A DNA stretch of 55,438 nucleotides from assembly GCA_021464525.1 (NCBI GenBank), contig JADRCO010000094.1, forward strand, positions 1 to 55,438, in the 5' to 3' direction. Under the pieces are notes generated by a model. It was not told the origin of the DNA. It did not search any database and was given only the letters and a program-made list of their open reading frames with translations. This document shows, in pieces, positions 20,586 to 33,033 of the stretch (within the stretch, counting starts at the first letter, position 1; every line of letters begins with the position of its first letter). The stretch is from Rhizophagus sp. LPA8_4_AMF. Lineage: Eukaryota > Glomeromycota > Glomeromycetes > Glomerales > Glomeraceae. A program made the translations under genes and the position numbers.

Positions 20586-23498
20586 ATGAAAATTATAGAA
20601 ACTACAAATGATGAAAATTCTTTTGACCCAACCCCAAGATTAAAATCTAGTCCTATACCCATTAAATTTATCCCTTTTATTAGGAATGATATACATTGTA
20701 TTTATTGTGGAGAAGAATTTACTAGGTCGCTTCTCAGTTCTTTACAAAAGTATTGCAAAAAATGCTTATCACGTTTTATTAATGATATAACTGATGATAA
20801 CATATACTTGGACGTATATATTTACACAATGGACTTGGAATGTAGTGAGCATGAAATAAGTAGGACAATTGTACCACAAAGTATACAAGAATGCTGTGGA
20901 AATTGTGTGAAAATTTTATGTTTTAAACAAACATATGGATATATTATTAGTAAATATGGACTTGATAAAAACAATCTCACTTTATACAATAATATGATTG
21001 AAAGTGAAAACAATTGTAAATTATGTGGAAAGTCATTATCACTCACATATAATAAAAATTGTAATTCACTTGCATTATGCTCGGATTGTTATATAATTTC
21101 TTCTGGATTGATAGAATCAACCTTGGTTAAAAAGCAAATTTCAATTCTTTACTTACCATGGTGGCATGATTTATCTAATTGTGATGCATGTCATTCAAAG
21201 TTAACATCTACCTCAGAAAGTCAAAAGTGTTGTGTAAATTGTTATATATTTTATGTTGGATGCAAATATTGTTTAACAACAAATATTATTTTTGGACCTA
21301 TAGTTCAATCTCAATGTAAAAAATGTAAAAGAATATCAGTTATCATAAACAGCAGTTTAAAAAGTGATATTGATGATTTTCTTCTTTATAATATTATACT
21401 TGATAATTTAGATAAGTTAAAAGTAAAAATTAATACCGCAAATATTGTAAAAAGTAAAAAGAAATATTTTAAACCAAGAAATATATTGAATTCTATTTTT
21501 AGGGAAAAAGTTAATGGAAATAAAATTATATGGATACCATATTCTCAATTTACAGATGTTAAAGAAATAGCAAAAGGGGGATATGGTATTATATATAAAG
21601 CAACTTGGTTAAGTAAAAATGAAACTATCACTTTAAAAAGATTTAAAAATTCTAAAAATATTAGTAAATATTTTTTAAACGAGGTAAATAATTTAAATAT
21701 CTTCAGTAATATCTTATTAAATAAATTTAATCTTTAATTAATTTTTTTTAATTCTAATCTTAATAGTTAAAATCATTACAACATTGTATTAAAGCATATG
21801 ATACTCATCTCATTAAAACTTACGGCTTTACAAAAGATCCTGAATTAGAAGATTATATGTTAGTTATGAAATATGCGTCAGAAGGAGATTTACATAAGTA
21901 TTTACAAAAAAATTTTATAAATATTACATGGAATAAACAAAAATTACTTATTTTATGGCAAATTTCAGATGGGTATTTATCATTTAAATTATTAATTAAT
22001 ATTCATTAAAATTTAGTTATTAATTTTTTTTATTTTAGACTTAAAAAGATTCATAAAGCAAAATTTATGCATCGAGACTTCCATAGTGGAAACATACTAT
22101 TTGATTCAGTTAATAGCCATATACATGATCAATGTAAAATTGGGGATCTAGGCTTGTCACAAGCTGTAAATGATGATAAATCATCAAATAATGAAATATA
22201 TGGAGTAATACCTTATATTGCACCAGAAATATTTAAAGGATCAGAATTTTCTAAAGAAGCTGATATTTATAGTTTGGGTATGATTATATGGGAACTTACA
22301 ACAGGTCGTAAACCTTTTGATAATGTTAAGCATGATATTCATCTTGTTTATAAAATTCTTGATGGAGAACGACCTATTATTACAGATGATACACCGGAAT
22401 GCTATGCTAATTTAATGAAAAGTTGTTGGGATTCTGATCCCCAAAAAAGACCTTCTATAGAAGTCATTCGTAAAACTTTTAGTAGTTGGTTATTTAGAGG
22501 TAAAAATAAAGCGGAATTTAAACAAGCCGAAGCAAAAAGAATGGAACTGATAAAATCAAAGAAAATTGGACCTGAATTTGCTAAAACACGACATTCAGAA
22601 GCCATTTATACAAGTAGGCCATTAAGTGATTTAATATCTAAATGTTCATCCGCTTATTCATCATCACTAATTTCATTTAGCAATGAACAAGGTAATATAA
22701 ACAAAAGTTAATTGTATTTTAAAGATATTATATAAATTATAAGATATATTTTATATTCTTTTAGATTCTAATTGTATTTCAGTTAATACAGCACTTGAAA
22801 GGTATTTAAAATAACAAACAAAAAATATTTTTTGTTTCAAATTTCATAACTGATTATTTATATTTATTAATTTGTTTGTTTAGTTTATCATCACAAAATT
22901 TAAATTCTACTATTCAAAATTTTTCATCAACTTTAAATCCTAATTATATCTCGGCAGAATTAGAGCTTGATATTGACACTGAAAGGTATTTCAAATGACA
23001 AAAAAGAAATGTTTTCAAATGACACAGCTAATTATTTGAATTTATCACTTTTTTTATTAGTTTATCATCACAAAATTTAAATACTACTATTCAAAATTAT
23101 TCATCCTCTTTAAATTCTAACTATATCTCAGAAGAATTAGAGCTTGATATTGACACTGAAAGGTATTTATTATTATTATGAAAGCAACAAAATATGGCAT
23201 ATCTAAATAATACTACTAACAATTAGAAACTATCTGCTATTATCACAAAATTTAAGTTCTAGCACAGTCCAAAATTTTTCAACTTTCTTAAAAAAGAGAA
23301 AATATGAAGTACTTACAAGCTTTGAAACTCATGAAAATGGTGGTAAATATTACACTGCTAGCTTGATGATATTTTATCTTATTTTATGTTTAATATTTGT
23401 TTTAATATTTATTCTTATTCTATTTTTATTTTTTTTAATCAAATTTAAAAATGTACAAAATAGGAAAACATATTAAAACTAGTTCTAATTGCCCATAG
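20586..23498 (+). CDS. K2: Cys-rich-domain protein kinase with modular tail exons
   Basis: Exons 20586-21683, 21767-21972, 22039-22691, 22765-22801, 22884-22985, 23061-23162, 23227-23342 and 23464-23498 join in frame to 782 residues. The N-terminal module has the same CxxC series as K1 (CIYCG, CKKCL, CGNC, CKLCG, CSDC, CDAC, CVNC, CKYC, CKKC). Kinase motifs are AKGGYGIIYKATW, the lysine in ITLK, HRDFHSGN, IGDLGLS (D-L-G for D-F-G) and YIAPEIF. Catalytic residues are complete. The tail has two equal cassettes of 102 nt and ends with GKHIKT. Read-through of the donor at 22802 would instead end the protein after ERYLK (TAA at 22812-22814). TKL-type serine/threonine or dual-specificity activity is inferred. 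K3 follows 3.1 kb downstream without a BTB gene between, unlike K1 to K2. Confidence 0.86.
22884..23342 (+). repeat. K2 tail-exon repeat (three related cassettes)
   Basis: Cassettes at 22884-22985 and 23061-23162 are each exactly 102 nt and start and end in phase 2. They encode LSSQNLN-x-TIQN...NYIS-x-ELELDIDTE. The third, 23227-23342 (116 nt), keeps LSQNLSSS but replaces the acidic ELELDID end with a basic FLKKRKYE segment. Read-through of the first donor stops at once (ERYFK then TGA at 22995-22997). Confidence 0.77.
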
Positions 23499-24306
23499 AA
23501 CTATAGAAGAAAAAATATTCCTTTATTATGCAGATGTAGAAACTTATTAATAAAGGATTTCCATTATAAAAGAAAATAATATAAAGAAATTCAACTATTT
23601 AGGACTTAAATTTGCAATTTTTTCATTTCATATTGAGATCACAATTAATAATATGATGTATATTATCGTTAATATATTTATACTAAATAAACTACCTTTG
23701 TATTTTAAAGGAATTACAAAATAAATTAATGTGTGAATTCCTAAATGAGCATTATCATTTGTTTCTGATGCTATTTTGGAAGTCACTTCTTTTGATAGAT
23801 GATGAAACTTAAGACGAAACGTCAAGTCTTAACAAATACGGGTAAAAAATTAATCTTACATTATTTACATAATTTCAGACTTTTAGTAATATATAAATAA
23901 ATTGTTTAAAATAGTTTTTACAGTTAATTACACATAAAAACAAAGCAACTTGAAGAATAGAAAAGTACTTTATTATATTTCTTCTTTGTAATAAGAATAA
24001 TTTGGAAATTAAATGAATGTATTTATGTCCCTTTCTTGTATGACAATTTACGAGATTTATTGAATTATCAAATATTATATTTAGTGTTCACCAACTATAG
24101 CAAGCTTTTAATAATCAGCCGCAGTAAAGCTTCGCGATTGTATTGACTATATCTATAAGGATAAATTTCAAAAAGACATGGTAAAGTCATTAAATAAGGA
24201 GCAGTGAGAAGTATATGATTCATGCAGAAGTTTTGATGACGATCAAATTTCATTCGGTAGTACAGTATGAGAAACGCTGCGGCGTTTATCGGTAAGACGA
24301 AAAGGA
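23499..24306. other. K2 downstream flank, no gene seen
   Basis: No gene is seen. CGGTAGTACAGTATGAGAAA near 24250 matches the K1 flank at about 13375, so this is duplicated kinase 3' flank. Confidence 0.5.
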
Positions 24307-25194
24307 GTGGTGTCGGGTTAACCAAAAAAGTATTATATGATGTGAAATCAATATTTATTATGATTTAGATAATAGAACTATACTTAACTGTATATTATCG
24401 AACGAAAATGTATTGTATTTATCTTTTTTTATTTATAATTTTATAATCAGTCGCCATATTAAGTTAAAATTAAAGAGTATAAACAGAAAAATTTTATTGT
24501 GAATTTTTTATTAAAGCTTCAAAATATTTTTAATTAACGCTATTTCCTAATTAATTGACGATCTTTTTCACAATTAGACAATTTCATTATACGAATTTTT
24601 GCTTCACATTCCCTTAAAAGTTAAAGCAACTTCACATTCTTTTAATGCTAAATCTATTTTCCGATATTAAACTTTAAAGCCAACTTATTCTCTTTATTAT
24701 TGTCTTCTTCACAATCACTTGGCTATAAAAATACGTTCTAATATTTTTTTATTATTATCTTTGATTACTCTAAATATTTACATAAATGTAAGATCCTCTT
24801 CATAAATGACATCTTCTCTATTAACAGAATTAATATCCATAGTTATAGTGCGAGACAATATTTTTCGCGTGAAACAATGAGCAAAGATAATATTTTAATA
24901 ACTCTTATAAGTAGGAAATAATATTTTTCGTGTAAATCAAGTGGAGATAATATTTTTCTTTTGGGTGAGTAACTTTACAAGCGAAATATTATTCTATACA
25001 CGCGAAAATATTATTTCTTTTACGTGGAACGAGAAAGACTTTTTTTTTTATTATTGATTTTCAAATCAGTTGTATTACTGCGCAGAAGAGTTTAATAATT
25101 AATTATTTAGTATTTACTATACATACGCAGTAGCAGTATTTGGTTGAGCCGTTGAGTAGGTTATTTCACGTGACATACTATGACCCGACACCAC
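24307..25194. mobile_element. Candidate non-autonomous DNA element with inverted ends
   Basis: GTGGTGTCGGGT at 24307-24318 is perfectly inverted at 25183-25194. Similarity continues imperfectly inward (GTATTATATGATGTGAAAT on the left against GTATGTCACGTGAAATAA read from the right). The 888-bp interior has no coding frame. It contains a cluster of AATATTTTTCGyGTr motifs in both orientations (24856-25016). I could not find a clear target duplication, so the boundaries are provisional. Confidence 0.5.
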
Positions 25195-26522
25195 ATTTAT
25201 ATGTTGCACAAAATTAAAAATTTACCACATTAACCGGTTACATTTGTTGATCAATAATTACACGGGCGCTTTTAAATGAAATTATTAGTTGAATTGTTTG
25301 AAATGAATTAACATTTATTATTTAAGTTATTAGTAAACTAGAAGAAATTCAAATTTAGTGTTCATTCTAATGTACGTCCAGAAATTATAGGTAATGTCAA
25401 ATCCTTTATATTGTTACAAAGTCTTAAATATTTTTCGCTGAGTTCAGACAAACAAGTGATATCTTATAGTTTCATATTCAAAATTGAATCGTATTATTAT
25501 CAAAAAAAATTGTAAAAAAATATATAAAGAATGGTTTGTACGTATCATGGATTCGGGTTTTTCAGTTAAAGATAACGCAAATAATAGAGTCACATTTATT
25601 TATGCTTTATTTACAAAGGTAGGCCAAACTAATTTGATTGAATTTTTTTCTGTTTAGAACATAAATGTTTTATTAATTGAAATTTTTTCTATTATGATAC
25701 TATTCGTTTATTTATTGATTGATGTCAATTTGCTTAGTGACGCGAAAACTATTGTGATACATTCTGAATCAATAATTAACGGATAAAGAACAATTTTCTG
25801 CAGAAGTAAATGCGTCTGAAAGAATTAAAGAAGTCAAATAAAATTGTGAGATATAATAAATAAATAAATAAGTTGTGCTTCAACAGATATCGATTCGGCT
25901 ATATAAAGACACAACATATATTGTATATTATTATTTGATTAAAAAATGTAATTATTAAAATTTATATACTTCTTATATTAATACTTTTTCAATGAAAAGT
26001 ACAAAACAAATATATTTATTCATTATTTTTCATTAAATAATTTGAATGAGTAAAGATCGTTTTGAATCATTATTATCATTACACATTCATGCAAAATCAT
26101 TTTCTTGATATGTTTGGCGTATCTGAAACTAATAATATCACGAATCTATTGGTCGTACGAAGTACGAACGTCTTAAAATGTAAAAAAAAAGAATAAACTT
26201 TTTTTCCTATTATCATTCAAATAATGAGTTTTCCATTTTCTCTCCCCTTAACTTGTGCTCCATTTCATCACTGTCTCATTTTAATGCTTATATAAACTTG
26301 TAGTTATATTTATTTTATGAATCTGTGTATTGTGTCACAACGTAATGTTTGTTGTGTTATAATAAATATGATTACAATTGCAACATACAGTATGTCACAA
26401 TAAATACACCATCACCAAATAAATAAAAATAATATTGAATATATTTTCTTTCATTTATGCATTTGTCCCTCGTTAAAGTACTTTCGAGATGAACTTTCTG
26501 TAGTACTAATTAAATTCCATGA
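25195..26522. other. K3 5' flank, no gene seen
   Basis: No gene is seen. Parts near 25725-25840 (GTGACGCGAAAACTATTGTGA, AATTAACGGATAAAGAA) resemble DNA upstream of K1 (about 8740-8880) and K2 (about 19473-19620), so this is a shortened copy of the kinase 5' flank. Confidence 0.5.
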
Positions 26523-26564
26523 GGAAATCTAGAAATACTTTCCAAAACGCCTACAGAAAGTTCT
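26523..26564 (+). promoter_or_regulatory. K3 conserved box and heat-shock-like element
   Basis: Carries the same GGAAATCTAGAAATACTTTC box as K2 and the AGAAAGTTCT dyad (26555-26564), about 80-120 bases before the ATG. Confidence 0.5.
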
Positions 26565-26591
26565 ATCTTTTCAACTCTTACTATATTCAGC

Positions 26592-26599
26592 TATAAATA
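26592..26599 (+). promoter_or_regulatory. K3 TATA box
   Basis: TATAAATA, about 45 bases before the ATG and nearer than in K1 and K2. Confidence 0.45.
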
Positions 26600-26642
26600 C
26601 GGTACGTCCAAATGATTTTTTCTCATAACTAACAACAATAAA

Positions 26643-28597
26643 ATGGAAAAATATACAAACATAAACGATGAAAATTCTTTTGATCCAACGCCAAAATTAA
26701 AATCTAGTCCTATACCGATTAAATTTGTTTCTTTTAATTATGAAGATATAAAATGTATTAATTGCGGAGAAAATTATATGAAGGCACTTTCTTATTGGCA
26801 ATATTATTGCAAAAAATGTTTAACAAGTTATATTAACGAAATAACTGATAATAATTTATACTTAGACGTATGCTACACAATGAACGTAAAATGTAATGAA
26901 CATGAAATAAGTAAGACAAAAGTACCACAAACTATTCAAGAATGTTGTGGTAATTGTTTGATAATCTCATATTTTAAACAAATATCTACTTATAGTTATC
27001 AAATGATCGAAAGTGAAAAAGATTGTAAATTATGTGGGAAATCATTATATCAAGGAAATGACAGAAAGATTATGAGTCAATTTAAATTATGTTCAGATTG
27101 TTATCTAGTTTCTTCTGGATTGATAGAATCAACCTTTAAAAAGCAAATTTCAATTCTTTACTTACCATGGTGGCATCACTATAATCAGTGTGATATTTGT
27201 AAATTACATGATTTAATATCTATATCAGACTGTCAAAAGTATTGTGTAAGATGTTGTATATTTTATGTTGGATGTAGATATTGTTTAACGACAAACATTC
27301 TTTTTGGACCTACGAATCAATCTCAATGTAAAAAATGTAAACGAATATCACTTATCATAAACAGCAGTGAATACAGTGGTCTTGATGATTTTATTCTTGA
27401 TATTATACATAATAATTTATATAACTTGAAGATGGATAAGTTTGAAAATGTTATAAAAAATATTGATGAATATTTTATAGTAGATACATTATTAGATTTT
27501 ATATTCTCCAGTATATTTAAAAAAGAAAAAAGTTGGATAGGATCAATTGGATGGATCTCTTTTTCTCAATTTACAGATGTTGAAGAAATAGCAAAAGGAG
27601 GATATGGCATTATATATAAAGCAACTTGGTCAAATGAAAATGAAACTGTCATTTTAAAAAGATTTGAAAATTCTAAAAATATTGGCAAATATTTCTTAAA
27701 TGAGGTAAAATATTTTAAACATTTCTTATATAATTTCTTTCAAAAAAACTTAATTATTAATTTAATTAAATCTTTAAATTTAAATAGTTAAAATCATGTC
27801 AACATTGTTTTAAAAATGATTATAGTTATATCATTAAAACTTATGGCTTTACTAAAGATCCTGAATCAGAGGATTATATTTTAGTTATGAAATATGCGTC
27901 AAAAGGAGATTTACATAAATATTTACAAAAGAATTTTACAAATATTACATGGAATAAACAAAAATTACTTCTTTTACGTGACATTTCAATGGGGTATGCA
28001 TATATTATATTCATTAATTATATTCTAAAATTTAGGTTATTAATTTTTTATATTTTTAGACTGGAAAATATTCATAATAAAAAATTTATGCATCGAGACT
28101 TCCATAGCGGGAACATATTATGTAATTCAAGTATTAGATATAGGAAAAACCAACCTAAAGATGAGAAATTGCAAATTGGAGATCTAGGATTATCACAAGC
28201 TGTAAATAATAAATCATCAAATAATGAAATATATGGAGTAATACCTTATATTGCACCGGAAATATTTAAAGGATCTGAATTTTCTAAAGAAGCTGATATT
28301 TATAGTTTTGGTATGATTATGTGGGAACTTACAACAGGTTGTAAACCTTTTGGCAATGTTGAACATGATATTCCGCTTGTTTATAAAATTCTTGATGGAG
28401 AACGACCCAAAATTACAGAAGATACACCAGAATGCTATGCTAATTTAATGAAAAGTTGTTGGCATTCTGACCCTCAAGAAAGGCCTTCAATAAAAAAAAT
28501 TCGTAATACTATTGGTAATTGGACTTTTAGAAATAAAAATAATGAAGTGTTTAATCAAGCCGATAGAATTGATAAAATTAAAGAAGATTGGGCCTGA
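26643..28597 (+). CDS. K3: Cys-rich-domain protein kinase with frameshifted tail
   Basis: Exons 26643-27704, 27788-27993 and 28060-28597 give 601 residues. The Cys module and all kinase motifs (AKGGYGIIYKATW, VILK lysine, HRDFHSGN, IGDLGLS, YIAPEIF) are intact. It lacks the short segment found before the MIESE/VIESE stretch in K1 and K2. Just after the kinase domain, near 28563, an 11-base deletion relative to K2 shifts the frame, and translation stops at TGA 28595-28597. The tail continues in another frame downstream (see 28598-29147). The result is a tail-less kinase that could still be active, or an early pseudogene. Two blocks are identical to K1: 27048-27375 and 28006-28123. Confidence 0.8.
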
Positions 28598-29147
28598 ATT
28601 TACTGAAAATCGACATTCAGAAGCCATTTATACAAGTAGGCCGTTAAGTACTTTAATTTCTAAAAGTTCATCTACCAATTCATCATCATCAATTTCATTT
28701 GTTAACGAAAAAGGTATTCAGTTATTATTAAAGCTAATTGTAATTTAAAAAAAATATTAAAAAAAAGTTATTTTCTTTAGATTATAATCATGATTATATT
28801 TCAACAGAACAAGAGCTTGACATAGACCTTAAAAGGTATTTAAAATTACATGAAAGTAACAAAAGAATGTCATTTTACTAATTATTTGGATTAATTAATT
28901 TTTATTTAGTTTATCATCACAAAATTTAAGTTCTACGATTCAAAATCCTTCAACCTCTTTAAAAAAGAGAAGTAATGAAGTATTATTAAATACTGAAATT
29001 CATGATAACAGTGGTAAATATTTACGTTTTATTATTATTTTCATATTCGATTTGTTTTAATATATTCTATTGTTAATATTTATTTATTTTTTTTATCTTA
29101 ATCAAATCTAATATTTAATAGGGAAACGTATTAAAACTCACAAATGA
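28598..29147 (+). pseudogene. K3 orphaned tail exons
   Basis: After the frameshift the kinase tail survives in the alternative frame: IGPEFTENRHSE and YTSRPLSTLIS to a donor at 28714. Exons then lie at 28781-28835 and 28910-29013 (LSSQNLSSTIQN, then LKKRS), with a final exon 29122-29147 ending in GKRIKTHK. Splice sites and phases match K1 and K2. Only one acidic exon and the terminal cassette are present; the duplicated 102-nt cassettes are absent. It is cut off from the kinase frame unless an unusual splice bypasses the deletion. Confidence 0.65.
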
Positions 29148-30610
29148 TTGAAAAGACTTTAGCTTAAAATAAGCAGCTTCTCAAGCTAAAAGAAAAATTT
29201 TTGTTTTTTACGATCATATTTTTTCAAGATCCTCAATTCAATTGCCCATAAACTAATGATTTTTATCGGAGATTTTATTATTAGAAACTATTGGAATTAA
29301 TTTGCAAATTTTTTTTAAAAAAATTTCATATATTAATTAGATAATACTTATGATAAATTTAACTATCTAGTTATATTTAGAGAAATTTTAAATTCAAATA
29401 TTTACGCTAGTGGCCTGGGAAATGTCCCAGACTAGACCTGGATAGGAAATCCTTAAACGATAGAATGTGTAAAACGTAATTGTATAAAATTTATTACTAA
29501 TTTAACATTTATTAAAAATAATAAAAATAATGTGTATAATAGATATGATATTATCAAGATTTTTACTATTCTTCATGATGTAAACATATCATGGACATTT
29601 TATTCATTTCTTTTGAATAAAATTTAACGTGACACTTGACTTTTTTATCATACTGTAATGCTTTATTTTATACATAAGCTAGGATATATATTTTGATTAA
29701 GTGATTAACATGATCATTTGACTAATAATTTTATGAAAAACCTGTTAATAGTTCATATGTGTCACATAATAAGAGCACAGAAGGACTTTAAAGATATTGC
29801 CAGAAAGGAATTAATAATGCGGAATAAAGAAGTGGCTTGAAGATAGGGCACAGTTAAAGAACATTATAAAAGTTGAGATAATCAAGATCATTTATTCATT
29901 TAACTATTAAAAATATTCATATAAGCATTATCTATCAAACATCTCTAGCATATTTTAAAAATAAAGAATGTAACTTGTAAGAATGATGGATCGTTTGGAG
30001 GAGGATCAGTTGGTAAGTTCTTGATTAATAAAGCTAACTCGTACAGTGGTTTTTGAATCTTTTAAGAAACCATCAAATCTAATTCTCGCAATAGTGAAAA
30101 AACTACTAAATAATTTGGAAAATTTTCACCTCATATTTCGTATCGAGACGTGAAATATTGTTGAATAAGAAAATACTATTTCATATAATTATTTCTTTTA
30201 ACATTAAACTTGATTGAATTACTGAACAAGCGTTGAGTAAAAATTAATCAATTCGAAATAAATTATATAATACGCAATAAAAGTTATTGATAAAAGTTCA
30301 AGTAAAAGTTTGTTATTAAATGATAGCAAATGATAATAAGAAAATTATGGCAAGTACGTTACATAAAAAATGTTGGAAACCATTGATCTTTCTAAGAACT
30401 TAATTCATGTATAAGGTTTAATGAGATATACTGTACTGTATAACGATAAATTTCAACTCAAATTCTGTGTACAGTATATGAAATGCTATGGAACTTCTTT
30501 GTTTTCAAAGTTACAAATTAACTATTTAAACTAAAGAGTAATTACGCAAAGAGCATGAATTTGAACATTTCTCATTATTCACAAATTGCAAGTTTTTTTA
30601 TTTTCTACAA
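29148..30610. other. K3 downstream flank, no gene seen
   Basis: No gene is seen. A nested hairpin lies at 29407-29435: CTAGT and CTGGGA pair with TCCCAG and ACTAG around a 4-nt loop. The end (about 30390-30550) parallels the K1 3' flank at 14050-14226. Confidence 0.5.
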
Positions 30611-30715
30611 AAGCTATCCTGGATTGTCACAATTACTTCAGTTGATAATGCAGCAGATGACTATAACGTTTATCATAAAAGTCAGAGAAATTTAAATACG
30701 AAACGAAAACAAACC
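30611..30715 (+). pseudogene. BTB-domain relic
   Basis: SYPGLSQLLQ in one frame, then DNAADDYNV and LNT in others, match the BTB exon (YPGLSQNFSQLL, DEADDYNVIIKVGENLNT) with several frameshifts. The context equals the relic at 14227 (ACTAAAG...GAGCATGAATTTGAA just before it), so both come from one duplicated relic. Confidence 0.65.
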
Positions 30716-31440
30716 GGAACAGTTAAGTACATGTGAAACGGAAAATTTGAAAGATTATCTATAATCGTCTAATTTTTTTATGATTTATTGATGTCGATGC
30801 TTCGTTAATTTAAACGTTCATTAAGGAAAAATTAATCACTGAAATAAATCATAGCAAGCAAGAGTATTACGCATTGTTTGAGATAGAGACTGGATCCGTT
30901 ATCCGTTTGAATTCTCAGTAAAATTGTAATTTAAAATTACAAATAAGTGTTTGTAATAAAAAATTTTGGAATAAATATTCTTTGCGGAATTGATGTATTA
31001 GTCATAAAATTTATTACGATTTTATATATAGCAATAGATTCAAATTACACTTTGGATATCCGTTATCCGGATATCTGTCGGACGAAAATAACTTTGTCAT
31101 TTATAGATGATCATTGGCTTAATGACTACTTACTAAACCATTTAAATCTGTGGATCAATCTGAACGATCTTCAAAATTATTAATATCCGCGGATCCAACC
31201 TCTAGTTTGAAATGATACTTTTGATATTTCGCAGATAGAAAAAAAAAGTTTACAGTTAAATTATGTTTTTAAGATTATACTACAACTTGATACAACAGTA
31301 TAAGTAGTAGCCATTATTGTTATTTCTAGCGAATTTCACTCTTTAAGAAGATTCATCCGCTAATGTTTACTGCGGGATTTCTTGTGTGGCGTTTGGTGTT
31401 AGGTTACATTGTTTATCAATAATTTGCACAATTACACAAA
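30716..31440. other. BTB3 5' flank, no gene seen
   Basis: Contains the GATGCTTCGTTAATTTAAA block shared with the BTB2 flank. The open frame 30947-31183 shows no domain. No gene is seen. Confidence 0.5.
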
Positions 31441-31462
31441 ACGCTTGAATTAGAATATAAAT
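31441..31462 (+). promoter_or_regulatory. BTB3 conserved promoter box
   Basis: ACGCTTGAATTAGAATATAA followed by AT, 55-76 bases before the ATG, matches the BTB1 box and contains TATAAAT. Confidence 0.5.
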
Positions 31463-31516
31463 GCTTTTTAAACATTGAATATTTCTTTTTTTTACCCACG
31501 ATAAAAAACTTTTAAA

Positions 31517-33033
31517 ATGACTTTTGAATTTTATCCTGCATTTTCTCAAAGATTTTCTCAATTGCTTGATGATGCAGATGACTATAATGTTATTATCAAA
31601 GTTGGAGAAAATTCAAATACAAAAGAATTCCGTGCTCACTCCAATATATTAAGAGCTCAATCTCTTTATTTTAAAAGAGCTCTTTCAAAGGATTGGGCTA
31701 TAAAGAAAAATGATATGTTTAACTTTACTAAACCGAATATTTCTCCTAATATATTTGAGACTATTCTTAGGTAATTATATCTTTTGTTTTATTAAAATTT
31801 AATGTATCTACCTATCTATATATTTTTTAATTTTTTATTAGATATATGTATACTGGTGTTCTTGATTTAAAAGACAGAAACTGCTCAGATATTCTAGATC
31901 TTCTTTTTGCTTCTGATGAATTACTTATTGAGGAATTAGTTATTTTTGCACAAAATTACTTGATTGAAAATCAAAATGAATGGTTACAAAAGAATCTCGT
32001 CAAAGTTCTTCACACAATATTTAAATTAGAAAATTGTATAATTATTAATAATTATTGTTTAGAATCTATTTGTGGAGATCCTGAGCCTTTCTTCAAATCT
32101 CCAGAATTTTTAACACTAGAAAAAAATATTTTTCTTGAATTAATCAAACGAGATGATTTATTAATTGATGAAGTTGAATTATGGAATTATCTTATTATAT
32201 GGGGAATTGCTCAAACTTCGGAATTGAAAGAAAAGAGTATAAATGGTTCTAATAAATGGAATAAAGAGGATTTTTTGGCTTTGAAAAACACGTTAGACCC
32301 ATTTTTTTTACATATCAGATTCTTCGATATTCCTTCAAAAGATTTTCATAGCAATATTCGACCTTTTAAAAAAGCGTTGCCTAAAGCACTTTTTGAGAAT
32401 ATTATATCATTCTATTTGACCGAAATTCAACCTGAAAATATATTGCCTCCTCGTCATGGAATAATTATTATTGATTCGATGATCATTAAACCAAAATATG
32501 CCGCCATTTTTGCTAATTGGATTCAAAGGAATGATGTTAATGCAAGTATTCCAAGGAACAAATATAATTTTAACCTTATTTATCGTGGAAGTAGAGATGG
32601 CTTTGATATTGTCACAATTCGTAGTAAATGTTTTGGACAAGGAGCGTGTATTTTAGTTATCAAAGTCAAAGAAAATGGAAATATAATTGGTGGTTATAAT
32701 CCTTTTGGTTGGAATTACAATAATACTAATAATATTTATCATAGTTATTATGCTACTCCTTATTATTATATTGATACAACAGAGAGCTTTATTTTTACTT
32801 TGTATAGTGGGAAAGATTATAAAAAAGTTAAGATCAGTCGAGTTACAAATAACAATTATGCGATATATGAATCATACAATAGGAATAATACGGCATTGAG
32901 TTTTGGCAATGGAGATTTAATTATTAATGGCGATCATGGTGTATGCAATCAAAGCAATTATGAAAGTAGTATTTTAGATACAAATAATTTTACAATTGAA
33001 GAAATGGAAATCTTTAGATTTTATCAAAGTTGA
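31517..33033 (+). CDS. BTB3: BTB-BACK-TLDc protein
   Basis: Exons 31517-31770 and 31842-33033 give 481 residues, with the same phase-2 intron. BTB: DDYNVIIKVGENSN, KEFRAHSNILRAQS and YMYTGVLD. BACK: VLHTIFKLENC, DPEPFFKSPEF and VELWNYLIIWGIAQ. TLDc: KYAAIFANW, FNLIYRGSRDGFD, IIGGYNPFG, TTESFIFTLYSG and ALSFGNGDLII. Small deviations from the paralogs (KYAAIF for KHAAIL, LYSGKDY for LGDGKDS) fall in normally conserved positions. The variable loop has 24 residues, rich in Tyr and Asn. It begins the run of six BTB genes with no kinase between them. Confidence 0.92.
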
